Source: Flammulina velutipes (lineage: Eukaryota; Basidiomycota; Agaricomycetes; Agaricales; Physalacriaceae). Taken from it: a DNA stretch of 64,000 nt. Position 1 is the stretch's first letter. Each line of letters begins with the position of its first letter. A model generated the notes under the pieces. The model saw nothing but the letters and a program-made list of their open reading frames with translations. It was not told the DNA's origin and did not search any database. The DNA lies in NCBI GenBank assembly GCA_011800155.1, contig CM022378.1, positions 1,798,001 to 1,862,000 on the forward strand, read 5' to 3'. Shown piece after piece: positions 11,870-22,110 of the stretch. Position numbers and translations under genes: made by a program.

Positions 11870-13214
11870 TTATGCCCAACGTCCGGGTAAAACGGGCAGG
11901 GTAGCAGAAAGACCACCGTCTACAGCAATATTCTGACCGTTCACGTAGCTAGAATCGTCTTTTCGTTGCAACATAAGTAACACATGTCCCATTTGATATG
12001 TAGTACTCACCGCACGCCAAAAATAGCGCCACCTTGGCAATCTCTGGAAGGAAATGGTACATGAGCGTAAGTTGACTTGTTTCGCCACAAAACGTACCTT
12101 CAGGAATAGCGTAACGCCCCATGGCACTCATTTGTCCCAATTTATTTTCCGTGCCCTTCGCTCTAGCGAAATCGAAGATGTTGACAGGCATATTGGTATC
12201 AATAAGGCCAGGACAGATAGCATTGACGCGTATGTCAGTCCGCTGAAGCTGGTACGCACCAGTCTTAGCTAGGGAGTTTACGCTGTGATTACGGTTAGAT
12301 AGAGACAGCGAGTAGCAGGAAAGTAGCCATACGCGGCTTTACTGGCACTATCTGTAGATCATCCTCATCAGATCGAACATACAGCGAATGATCACTGAGA
12401 AAAAGACGCACAATCAATGGTCCCCCCACCAGAACGGATGCCAGCAACTGATATCCCGGTTAGCACAGGTCTTTCTGCACATGGTAAACGTACCGGACGC
12501 GGTCAAGATGATGCTTCCGCTGGCGTAGTCCTTGCCGCGAGAAGCGTTAACCTGGGACATAGCATCCGAAGCGTGTTTCACGGCGCTAAAGCAGCTGAAC
12601 AGGCTGTTAACGGGCTGTTTATTCGAGAAGGAGACCACATACGAGAGGGTGTTGATTCTGAGGGTGTTCATGAAGGTCTCTTGAGATACCTCAGAGAGGT
12701 GCTCAAAGGTCGCAATACCAGCCTATGAGTTGTCTTCAGCAATCAGAAAATGGAGTGTGCGTGACGCGATCTCACATTAGCAAAGAATACATCCAGACGT
12801 CCTTCCTCTCGAAGGGCGCGTTCGCATAGACCTTTAATGGCCGCGTCATCAGATGCATCTGCTTGCAGAGTCGTCACATTGACATCCGGATACGACTTTT
12901 CAATCGTTTCCTTCAATTCAGGCAGATTCGTCCCATCGAAATCGAGAAGGTACAGACGTTTCGCCCCTTCATGGGCGTATAGGATTGAAGTAGCGCGCCT
13001 GAAGCGGTTCTGTTAGCTTGACGTTCGAAGAATACATTGACAGTAACACCTACCCAATACCTTTCAAAGAGCCTACACCGGTGATAACGCACACTTTATC
13101 CTTGAGCTTACCGCCCCGAGGTGTCTTTCCAGCGAACTGAGATCGTAGTTGTTCTAGACGCGCCGTTGTTTGCGCAGAGAAAGTCTGTCCATCTGTGCGA
13201 GATTTGGCAGACAT
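11870..13214 (-). CDS. short-chain dehydrogenase/reductase (SDR)
   Basis: NAD(P)-dependent oxidoreductase. The N-terminus starts MSAKSRTDGQTFSAQ, followed by the Rossmann motif CVITGVGSLKGIG, the Asp-containing LYLLDFDG strand, the FFANAGIA (NAG) motif, the GSIILTAS strand with the catalytic Ser, and a YSASK active-site motif that is only complete after splicing two short introns (near 12290-12415). RVNAICPGLIDT follows, then the C-terminal YVNGQNIAVDGGLS. About seven introns break the frame. Full-length for a classical SDR (~290-300 aa). The substrate cannot be deduced. The start codon lies at 13212-13214, in good context. Confidence 0.88.
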
Positions 13215-13437
13215 GGTTGGTGGTTAAGTTCCAATGAACGGCGACTAGGTGACCGTTAACCGGCAATCAGGTCACGTGTTGGGTTTTGGGCGCAACCGAG
13301 CTCGCCATCCTGAAGCAGGTAAAACAAGTCGAAGTTGGCAACTGAGGCAAGTGATTACAAAGGATATACGTGTTCCCAATTATAGTGCCACATAGTACGA
13401 TATGGAAATAAGAAAAATCGGAACAGAACTGTCCAGT

Positions 13438-14226
13438 TCAAACAGGGAATAATCGAATTCCTGCACCAAACATGTAAGTTGCGAATGACGATATCCCGAT
13501 ACTCTTCGCTTACCTGCACGATCTGTTTCTCTAAACTCGGCGATACAATTGATTCCGCGGCAAGATAGCTCAACTATCACGTCCTGATGTGGACTACACG
13601 AGAAGGGTGTAGCCACATCGCCAAGAGACCATGTATCGATATGGCGGTAGATGAAAGGTTTTGAGTTCCAAGAGGAGATGCGAGGATTGCTCAGTGCTAT
13701 CTGTTCCTCTAACCGACGCCCGTCAATGAGATAGTCGTCATCTCCCGCCGATAAAATGCTGAGCATGCACTCAGTCGCCGACCAATGCGGTGGGTATTGG
13801 AATGTCAGAACGACTCGCTCCTTTGAAACAAGCATGAACGAAGACGCGATGATGAAGGATATCACAACATACCGAATCCGACAGGTTTATGCTCTCCACT
13901 GGAATGCGCAACATCAAGTCCGGTTCCGATGCACTGATACGCATGATAGTGGATGGTCTTACACCCTGAGTCGAAGACTTGGTCGTGTAAGTGTGCGGCG
14001 ATGGCGGACGTAGGTCGTAGTGGTTGGCAAGCCGTGCAAGATACACTTTTGCATCATCAAGACTCTGTTCGATAGTAGTTGTGCCTCCAACTTGGGAGTA
14101 GAGTAGAGAGCTCGCAGCCAGAAGGGTGATGAAAGCTATCATGCACAGTGAGGGTGAAATGCGCCGACGCCTTTCCGAAGCGGATTGGGCAAGTTGAGCC
14201 TCTTTATCCAGTACCAGGGAGAGCAT
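13438..14226 (-). CDS. hypothetical single-pass membrane protein
   Basis: Three exons are inferred: from the ATG at 14226 to a GTATGT donor near 13872, a middle exon starting ERVVLTFQYPPHW, and a short last exon after a GGTGCAG acceptor ending at 13438. About 230 aa. Residues ~28-48 (CMIAFITLLAASSLLYSQV) form one hydrophobic segment preceded by arginines, which fits a type II signal anchor. The lumenal part includes YDLRPPSPHTY, GDDDYLIDGRRLEEQIALS and FIYRHIDTWSLG. I do not recognise the family. Confidence 0.6.
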
Positions 14227-15227
14227 ATGAAGAAACGATGGAAAAGGCGAGAAATGTGAAGAAGACGAGCAGCGACGTCGTTCGCTTAGAGCGCATCTTT
14301 ATAGTATTTAGATCAGATATTCATGACAACGTCGGCGACCTAGTATCAAGCAGGTATCAAATACATCAAGGCACAGAGACGCTCGCTAGGAGACCACCAG
14401 GAGAAAAGGTGCGAGGAAGGAAGGTATAGATGTGTTTTGTGGCATGTGGCAGAGTTACAAGCAGTAGTTTGCTCGTGTTAGTTTTTCTGACTTCGGCTTA
14501 GTAATATTATTTGCGCCACTGCAAATGCGGGAAGGATACGAGTGATCTACACAGGATAAGAAACAGCCTAGATCATCCAGCTGTTTCTAGCATACATAAG
14601 TAACACTGCTTGCTGAGCGATAATGCGATACTTTAAGGAGGCGCACTGACCTTCAACACTTGCCAGAAAGAGAAACCGTGGGGACTGAATCTCAAACTAG
14701 CCGCGATGGATCACACCGTCTAACACGAGACGTCCAGCTACATATCATCAATCTGCCAGTGATTGCATGTAATGCTCAGCAAGATAAATATCAAAAGACA
14801 GGTCCTTGTTAAGCGCCCGTTCTCGTTCATAAAGCAATGCCTATCAGAAGCACATACTCCATCGCTAGAATGCTTGATTACGTTCAGTGTTCCGGTGGGG
14901 ACGGCTTTTTGCTGCGCCACATTATTAGAACTTCGTGGCGCTACAACATTCGAATTGTTGTCTTAATTTTGAACATTGCGCAAAATTCGAAATACTCGAG
15001 GCTGTGAAATTGTAGCCCAACTTGACTAGCTTCCTCCATCATCGTGGGGGTGATTGTCATCCGGTTTCTTGACATCCATATCACTCACGTTCATTCAGGG
15101 CAGTGTTACACTCAAAACTTGACCTAGTTATTACTGTGTGGCAGTGTGCATTGGCGGCTCGCTATCAGAGAGAAGCCGACACTCGGTTTTAATCCACCGC
15201 GGCTACGTACTATGTACAATTGAACGG
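14227..15227. other. intergenic, no gene seen
   Basis: About 1 kb with only short frames lacking protein-like composition. The final part is the promoter region of the peroxygenase-like gene. Confidence 0.5.
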
Positions 15228-15235
15228 TATATATA
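15228..15235 (+). promoter_or_regulatory. TATA box, peroxygenase-like gene
   Basis: TATATATA, 62 bp upstream of the chosen ATG at 15297. Confidence 0.5.
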
Positions 15236-15296
15236 GCGTCCCGGTTGGGTAATCGCAGTTTCCATTTCCTTCGTTCCCGCCTATCCATATCGCGAG

Positions 15297-16097
15297 ATGT
15301 CCCCCGTCAACGACTACCAAGAGAAGAAATGCCCAGTTTCTGGCACGCATGCCTTTCATCCACCCCAGGACGGGGATAGCAGATCGGTCTGTCCTGCGCT
15401 GAACACGATGGCCAATCACGGTTATATGTGAGTGCCAGTCAACCTCTCGTCGAGGACGTCTTCTAATTCGAACCACAGACCCAGAGATGGCAAAAACGTG
15501 TCCATCCCCATCATGATACGAGGCCTCAAGGCGTGCTACGGCCTCACATCGGTGTTAGCCACATTCTTGACTGTCGTGGGCTTCCTGATGCTGTCGCGCC
15601 TCCGACCATTGGACCTCTTCGAGATAGGCAAGCACAACCGGATAGAACACGACGCATCACTCGTTCATGAAGATACACCGCCTGGCGAAAAGTACGCGCC
15701 AACGAAGATCCACTCTAAGTGGGTCCACGCCCTGGTTGGAGATTTGATACCCGCGACGCCTCTTGAACTCTCCCGGGATGACCAAATCCTCATAGACGCG
15801 ACTGATGTCGCTCGAATGCGCGTCCGGCGAGAGAAGTTATCCGCACCTCTCGACGGCGTGCATGCTGAGATTGCACGGGGAGAGATGGGCATTATCCTGG
15901 GTGTGTGGGAGAAGTCGTGGACTTCATCTCATCTATCGAAGGCGAAAGGAATTCCTTTGCCGTGGTTGTTGGATTGGTTGGAGAAGGAAACCCTTCCGGA
16001 AGGATGGACTCCTGATCATAAGACTGGCCTTCTGGAGACGGTAGGAAGGAGCAAGAGGATTCGTGAAGCGATGGCGCAGATGAAGGCGTCCGATTAA
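15297..16097 (+). CDS. short peroxygenase / chloroperoxidase-like heme-thiolate protein
   Basis: Two exons (15297-15427, 15479-16097; 51-nt intron) give 249 aa. The spliced N-terminus reads VCPALNTMANHGY-IPRDGK. This is the family 2 peroxidase proximal region, where the Cys of PCP is the heme thiolate ligand; here the first Pro is replaced by Val. RIEHDASLVHED further on matches the EHD-S type acid-base region of short unspecific peroxygenases, while long ones carry EGD. There is no N-terminal signal peptide. A hydrophobic stretch (TSVLATFLTVVGFLML) lies after the heme region and fits the helix found there in the family. The protein is probably intracellular, and activity is uncertain given the PCP change. 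Confidence 0.82.
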
Positions 16098-16174
16098 AGG
16101 GCGCGTATGAGTCAAGGTGAATGTAGAGCGACCGTAGTATTGGACTCGTTTAGGTTTAATGTCATGTTCACTAT

Positions 16175-16780
16175 CTAGATAATGTTTAGTCTGATGAGTG
16201 GAAGAGTAGGAGGAGGAGGAGCATACGAAGAGTACGCATCTTCAAAATCGGCGTTTGCTGTGGAAGATCAAACCATCAGTCACAAACCCCGAAGGAACTC
16301 ACCGAAACGCTTGTTCCGAAAAAGTACGAGGATCATCAGAGGTACATACATAGAAACTCACCCCGGAGGTTGGCGCCGTCTGTCTACTTGGGATAGTCTC
16401 TGAGATTGCGGCTCACGTTGAAAGTACGTTGTCGTTTGCTCCACCTCTGATAGAATAGCATCAAATCAGGATCTAGGTCCATCTTTTCTTACTCACCTCA
16501 GCTCTGACAGACTGAATTCTTTCCCAGAATGACCTATGAAGAGTAAGTTATATGAATGGGTTCAACCGTCCCACTGTTTTCCGACAAAGAGTGAAAAGCC
16601 CAGATATAGTTCCGTCGCAGAAATTATTTAGGACGCGAAAGATTGGTACCCGACGGGTACTGCGTTAGTTACGCGTTCGGACGACGAGGAGATAACGTTG
16701 TTCATAGCTTGGCTAGTGTACCGATGCTACATGCTACATGGCTATCAGCATTGACCCGCAAGAAGAGTAAAGAGACGTAC
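16175..16780 (-). CDS. possible small multi-exon gene, unresolved
   Basis: Several strong splice signals cluster on the minus strand. One exon at 16497-16533 encodes SFWERIQSVRAE and ends at a GTGAGT donor. Another at 16362-16399 can continue it as RLSQVDRRRQPPG before a second GTGAGT. A third GTGAGT lies near 16310, and the last segment after a CACAG acceptor can encode a C-terminus before stops at 16175 or near 16188. A possible start is an ATG near 16707 (MNNVISSSSER). I could not assemble one consistent frame, so treat this as a candidate only. Confidence 0.25.
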
Positions 16781-17023
16781 TCTTAGTCACTATACCCAGA
16801 GGGTAACATAATACCTGGAAGGACATGCCAGAGAGGATCATAGAAAGTCAGGCTTTGGTTTGAAATTCTTCGTTACAACGGGGAGAGAGTACAAGAATGA
16901 TGGTTCGAGTGTGTAATGTAAGTATTTAACAAGGGGAGGGAGGGGGGAACAACACTAGAAAGAAACAACACGGAGGATACCTAATATGGAAAAATAGATC
17001 ACTTGGATAGCAGACGATAAGGT

Positions 17024-18474
17024 CTATTGCTGTTTGCACTCCTCGGGGTTAACCTTGTCGCCACCACGCCCTTTGCCACGACGCTTAGGCGGTGGCGCGT
17101 CCAAATCACTGTCCTGGACGCAATCAGTCGACGATCAGCTTGTGAATAGAGAGACGCACATCTTCATCGAAATCATCTTCGTCCTGATCGTCTAAGTCTT
17201 CGAAATCATCCTCGTCCTCATCCATGAGATCGTATTCAAGCGCCTTGCCGGTGAAATAGTCAATAGCATGGGGAATGATCTAAAGAGTAATCAGCCAGAT
17301 GAACGTACGATAGAAGACTATCTTTACCTTTTCTTTGAAGTCCTCGCCAATTTGGTAGTCCATCTCAATTTTCTCTTCGAGCTCTTCAAGCTCCTCCTCC
17401 TCGATGTCACCGCTAGTTAAGGCATCTTCGGCAGGAGGGGATGGAGGAGAGAAGAAATTGAAGAATGATTCGGTGGGCTGGGACTTGCGAACCACACGAG
17501 TTCGGTTTGTGGCTAAAAATGAAATGAGAAGGATACAAAGACAAGAGCTGAAAGGACGCACTCTTGTTCCTCTGCTTCTTGATCTCGAACTTCTTGGTAA
17601 GGTCCTTGTCCTCCTTCCACTTGATTTCAGTGCCGATGGCATGGTCGTACGCCATGTCACCAAAGTAGCCAGCCTCTTCCTGGTAGAAGTAGGTCTTTTC
17701 GAGAGTATCGTTTTCGAAGTACTCGTTTTCGGAAAAGGTGAAGGTGAGTTTGAAGCCTGGCTTGGTCTTGAGGTTGGAGAGGTCGTCGAGGTATGACAGA
17801 CGAACGTCAACGAGGTGCTTAAGCGCGGCGGAATCGCGGTCGGTGATGAGCTCAGAAAGGCCGATGTGATTTCTGAGCGCCGTCAACCAGAATACGGGGA
17901 TGGCAGATGTAGCAGTCGAGCCTTTGGGGAGTGGTACATATTCTTCGTCATCCTTGGCTGAGAGCTGTTCACCGGCCTCGATCTCCTCAGCGGTAGGCGC
18001 CACGGCACCAGTGATGATAGCGTTTCGTCGCTCGTACAAGGGCGCGTAGAGATCGTTGTACTGGAATCGCATTCAGCTCGACAATCATCAAACAATCGCA
18101 AGTGAATGTACCTTCTTTTCAAGTTCGAGGCATTCGCGTTTGTATCGATTGTGCAGCTCGTTCTGCTTGATCTGGACGCCTTTCAAGCCTTCGACGCTGC
18201 GTTTGACATCGTCGGGCAGGTTCTCGATGTATCCTGAGCTCCGTCCGACGAGCTGTGCTAGACGCCCTTGGACCATGCCCAACATGGCTTCCGAGTTGAT
18301 TGCGCCAGTTATCTCGTCGTCATCGTCTTCCTCCTCTTCAGCCTCCTTGTCCTCTGAGATATCGGGGACCGTAGGACGCGATAATCCTTGGGAAATCGGT
18401 GCGTGCTGCAGAGGGGTATTTTGGGGCGTTGGTGCCGTTAAATTACCAGATCCTATGGGCAGACTGCTCGACAT
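17024..18474 (-). CDS. NAP1: nucleosome assembly protein NAP1
   Basis: Histone H2A-H2B chaperone acting in the nucleus and cytoplasm. An acidic N-terminus is followed by the dimerisation helix region (residues ~75-125), [16 protein letters not shown], the [11 protein letters not shown] core motif, [18 protein letters not shown], and [15 protein letters not shown]. Next come the FFNFFSPP segment, the [17 protein letters not shown] region, and an acidic tail ending in a basic [17 protein letters not shown]-terminus. At least four short introns break the frame (near 18070-18110, 17515-17560, 17281-17328 and 17112-17160). Length (~415 aa) and order match eukaryotic NAP1. It is divergently transcribed from the NAT9-like gene 160 bp away. 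Confidence 0.93.
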
Positions 18475-18634
18475 TTTGGAGGTTTTTTGCGTTGCAACAG
18501 AGCAGTAAGAACAAAGGAAAAGATTGCGTCGAGGAATAAAGAAGAAGGATGCCTTTGATCATCAAACGCAAACAAATTATTTCTCATCGTCGGAGTTTCG
18601 GCATGTGCCGCCATCTAACTTTGTGGCGCCGATT
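18475..18634. promoter_or_regulatory. bidirectional promoter NAP1 / NAT9-like
   Basis: Only 160 bp separate two divergent start codons, so both promoters must share or abut this interval. No TATA box stands out. Confidence 0.55.
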
Positions 18635-19457
18635 ATGAGGACAAACGAGAATACCGTGTTAATTGGTGGAAAGGTGGTTCTCGTTCCCTACGATTATGCT
18701 CATGTTCCCGTAAGTGCTTCGACTGACATGATGTCCATGACTAATTAGCTTAGATCTACCATGGATGGATGCAGGATGACGAACTAAGGACACTTACCGC
18801 GAGCGAAGAGCTGACCCTCGAACAGGAATACGAAATGCAACGTTAGACTTGACTGTATCTATTGCTAAATCTTGACGTTAGTGTATAGGTAAATGGCGAA
18901 TGGACGAAGACAAGCTAACATTTATCATCCTAGCTCGGACAGACGGTGGTACGAGTTGGCAGAAATTCTGTTCGATGTCATTCTTATCGCTCGTAGACCA
19001 ACTGAGTCCAGCTACAAGTGGCGTGAGTCCCGCGGACTCCAAGATCCAAGCTTTACCAATGGTCGGAGACGTCAATGTTTTTCTAAACGGTGATCCAAAC
19101 GAACCCGACGACTTTACTGCCGAACTAGAAGTCATGATTGCTGGTACGTATGCTTTGCAACCTTCACTTCGCCTCTTGTTCTAATGTCAGTTGTTAGAAC
19201 CTCGTTATCGACGTGGTGGACATGCTACGGAAGCGCTTACTCTCCTGCTTCAATATGTCACGGGAAATGCTCTTCCAGCTTCAGGTAGCGCTGTTGCCCT
19301 GCCAGAGGTCCTGCCGAACGCCATTTCCCCAGCATCTCTCGTTGTACGGATCGGCGACAAGAATACACCCAGCATCAATCTCTTCCAAAAGCTTGGGTTT
19401 GAGATCGTGAAGCGCGTAGAAGTATTCGAAGAGGTGGAGATGCGAATATTAAGATGA
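18635..19457 (+). CDS. N-acetyltransferase 9-like (GNAT family)
   Basis: Starts MRTNENTVLIGGKVVLVPYD, and after a short intron continues IYHGWMQDDELRTLTASEEL then TLEQEYEMQ, the characteristic N-terminus of NAT9-like GNAT proteins. Two further introns lead to KWRMDEDKLTFIILA, GDVNVFLNGDPNEPDDFTAE, and the acetyl-CoA binding region EPRYRRGGHATEAL. The C-terminus is SINLFQKLGFEIVKRVEVFE, typical of the GNAT fold. About 215 aa, full-length. A GTTAGA donor starts intron 2. In animals NAT9 modifies tubulin or associated proteins; the substrate in fungi is not established. Confidence 0.88.
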
Positions 19458-20259
19458 CTTAAGCCAGTATACTTGCTACATGGCGTTTATCCTCACAATA
19501 TTGGTTGGACTTCGGTCCCGTCCTTTCTCTAGCGCGTCACCTTAGACGAAGGCGAGCGTAACCCGTGCAGAATCCGCCGGATATTTGACTTATGTCTTAA
19601 TGGCGAGGGTCGTCTAACACAGTGGAGCTCACAGCTTCGAGGTCAACTTTACCCGTCAGTCACTGGAGGCTGCGACTATACTGATATACAGCTTGAAATT
19701 CTACCGCATCGATCCAGAGCGCGCGCGACCCGACGCGAACCACTATGTCCAGACTCAGGCCAGCGTCTCAGCCACGAGGTATCAACTTGGATAGTTACCA
19801 CCACGACGATCTGGCAACATTCGCTCAAATGCCTCTGCCCCTGCAGCAGCCTTCTGCAATTTTGTCGCCAAGAACGCATGCGCTCGGATAATATGTTCTC
19901 GTTCTGCAGTTTCGCTTCTGTCTTCAGCCAACTGACTATGCTCTTGACCATTGCGCTCCGACTCTGTCAAATATTGAAGAGGCTTTCGTCGTCTGTGTCT
20001 GAATCTCTGAAATGCACTCGCGGGTTCGGACACTCTCGTAGTACATGCTGCTCCGACCTAGATCTTCCGAGGCTTCGCAATTATCCAACCCTTACGGACT
20101 AGCGAGCCGCCAGCAGGCACGTCACTGCGACGAACAACCCAAGGGAAACGCCGAAGGGTAAAGCAGCCCAGTACAAAAAGGCCATCACTCCTACCTCACC
20201 ACCCCGTCTCTCGTCCCACCCACCTAGTCTTTCGTTCCACCCTCCTCTCCTTCCCTTAG
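19458..20259 (-). other. intergenic with a doubtful small ORF
   Basis: On the minus strand an ATG at 20184 encodes one hydrophobic helix (MAFLYWAALPFGVSLGLFVA), and an 83-codon frame ending at 19782 is charged and helix-like (QYLTESERNGQEHSQLAEDR). They could be exons of one small membrane protein, but a TAG precedes the obvious GTAAGG donor near 20095 and no clean join was found. Confidence 0.25.
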
Positions 20260-21769
20260 ATGATCCATCGCAGAAATCCCCAGGCAATGCTTGCGCTGGC
20301 CGCGGCACTGTTCTCCGGTGTCAGTGTCAGCGCCCACGGCAACGTCGACGTCCTCACCATCGGGGGCGTAGCGCACTCTGGATGGCTCATCAACACCGAC
20401 CCATATAGCAACCCCATCCCCGAACGGATCATGCGTAAGATTCCTGGGAATGGACCCGTGGAGGACGTCTCGAGTATTGATCTCCAGTGCAACAGAGGTG
20501 CAGAGCCTGCGCCTCTTGTTGCCGCCGCGAAGGCGGGGGATACGATTGATTTCCACTGGGTTGACTGGCCTGAATCTCACAAGGTTCGCTACATGGACTT
20601 GCGCACGCGTGTATGTTTGCTTATGCGCTACTTCGTTTAGGGCCCTGTCCTCACCTACCTGGCTAAAGCTCCTGAGGGCACTGATATCACTACATGGGTC
20701 CCGGGCTCAGAGTACGTCCTCTGAGTTATCTTCTGTGTAGATGCTCACTCTTGATGCCAGTGCCGTGTGGTTCAAGATCGACGAAGCCGGTTTCGCAGAC
20801 GGCAAATGGGCTGGAACTGATGTTCTTTTCGCCCAAGGCAACACCTGGACGTCGACTCTTCCGAGCCAACTGCCTTCGGGTCATTACCTCGTTCGCCATG
20901 AGCTGTAAGTGTCCCAATAATTCTTCGTGATATCCTTCTCATTCTTGTCACTAGTATCGCCCTGCATTCTGCAGGAACCGCGGGAGGCGCTCAGTTCTAC
21001 CCTTCTTGCTCTCAGATCGAAGTGACTGGTACAGCTACTGAAGGACCCGACTCAAGCTTTCTCGTTTCGTTCCCTGGAGCGTACTCTTCGAGCGACCCCG
21101 GTATTACTGTCAACATCTATCAAGATTTATCGAGGTAAGCTTTCTGCCTGTTTATCTATCTCGTCTATGTAAATTAAAATCGTATCTCAGCTTCAGCTAT
21201 ACGATCCCGGGACCCGCCGTGTGGCCAGGAGATGGTTCAGCACCTGCACCTATCCCTGCCCCGTCGAGTACTCAAGTCGCTGCTCCGGGTCAGTAACCGT
21301 CCCTATATCCCACCGTGGCTCCCGCCTTACATGTTGTTTGTAGTTCCTTCGACAAGTGTGGCTGCACCTCCGGTTTCTTCAAGCATTCCTACTTCAGTCG
21401 CTGCCCCCACTGCACCTGCTACTACTGTTCCTTCCGCCCCGACGACAATCGCTTCTCCTCCCGCAGCGACTGGTACTACCTCCGATTGCAACACCTGCAT
21501 GAACGGTATGTTGTCTTATTTCTTTTTTACTTTCGTCGGCTTATTCAACTCCTAAATTACAGAGTACAACCGCTGCATTGACAACACCCAACCCACCCCA
21601 GACTGGACGGGATGTTCGGCACTCAAAGACACTTGCATGGATTCTTGCAGTTATAATCGCAAACGTATGTCTATCCACTCATACACTTGACGTGTATCTT
21701 GCTAATGAAGCTTTAGGTATGCACAAGAGGCATGTGCACGGTGCTCACAACCATGGGGGACAATACTAA
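20260..21769 (+). CDS. AA9 lytic polysaccharide monooxygenase with Cys/His-rich tail
   Basis: Secreted copper enzyme that cleaves cellulose and related glucans oxidatively. A signal peptide ends ...SGVSVSA, placing a histidine ([11 protein letters not shown]) at the mature N-terminus as required for the copper His-brace. Conserved blocks follow: [52 protein letters not shown] (second His), [27 protein letters not shown] and [15 protein letters not shown] (axial Tyr). Introns include 20584-20640 and five or six more. After a Ser/Thr/Pro/Ala linker comes an unusual C-terminus: four-plus cysteines ([23 protein letters not shown]) and a terminal [15 protein letters not shown]. No CBM1 is seen. 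The start could also be the internal ATG at 20287. Confidence 0.92.
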
Positions 21770-22110
21770 GATGTTGAGGGTCTAGTTTTGTTTCTTGAGG
21801 CGAGACTGCAAGTCGGTCCGCCACCTCAAACTTTTGGATACGTTCTCTTTGATACCAATTTTTATAATATCCACAAGAAATGAAGAATGTAAACTTTCAA
21901 GATAACGTGTCTGCTTGAAGCCCTTACATCCCATCGAGTGATCGTTACTTACATACTACGCGAAATCACAATTGAACTTGTCAGTGATTCTGAACGAAGC
22001 CTGACCAGGCCTAACCCTATGAAATGGAACCCTAATTTTCCACGTGCATCTACCTTTTTTCTTGACCCCCATCATCTCCCGCCTTTGCTCTTATATCTGG
22101 TCTCTTCGCG
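21770..22110. other. intergenic
   Basis: AA9 3' flank and SSZ1 promoter. No gene seen. Confidence 0.5.

Noticed and set aside
16182..16403. 73-aa plus-strand ORF
   Set aside because: Gly/Arg-rich composition without features; the opposite strand has stronger splice signals.
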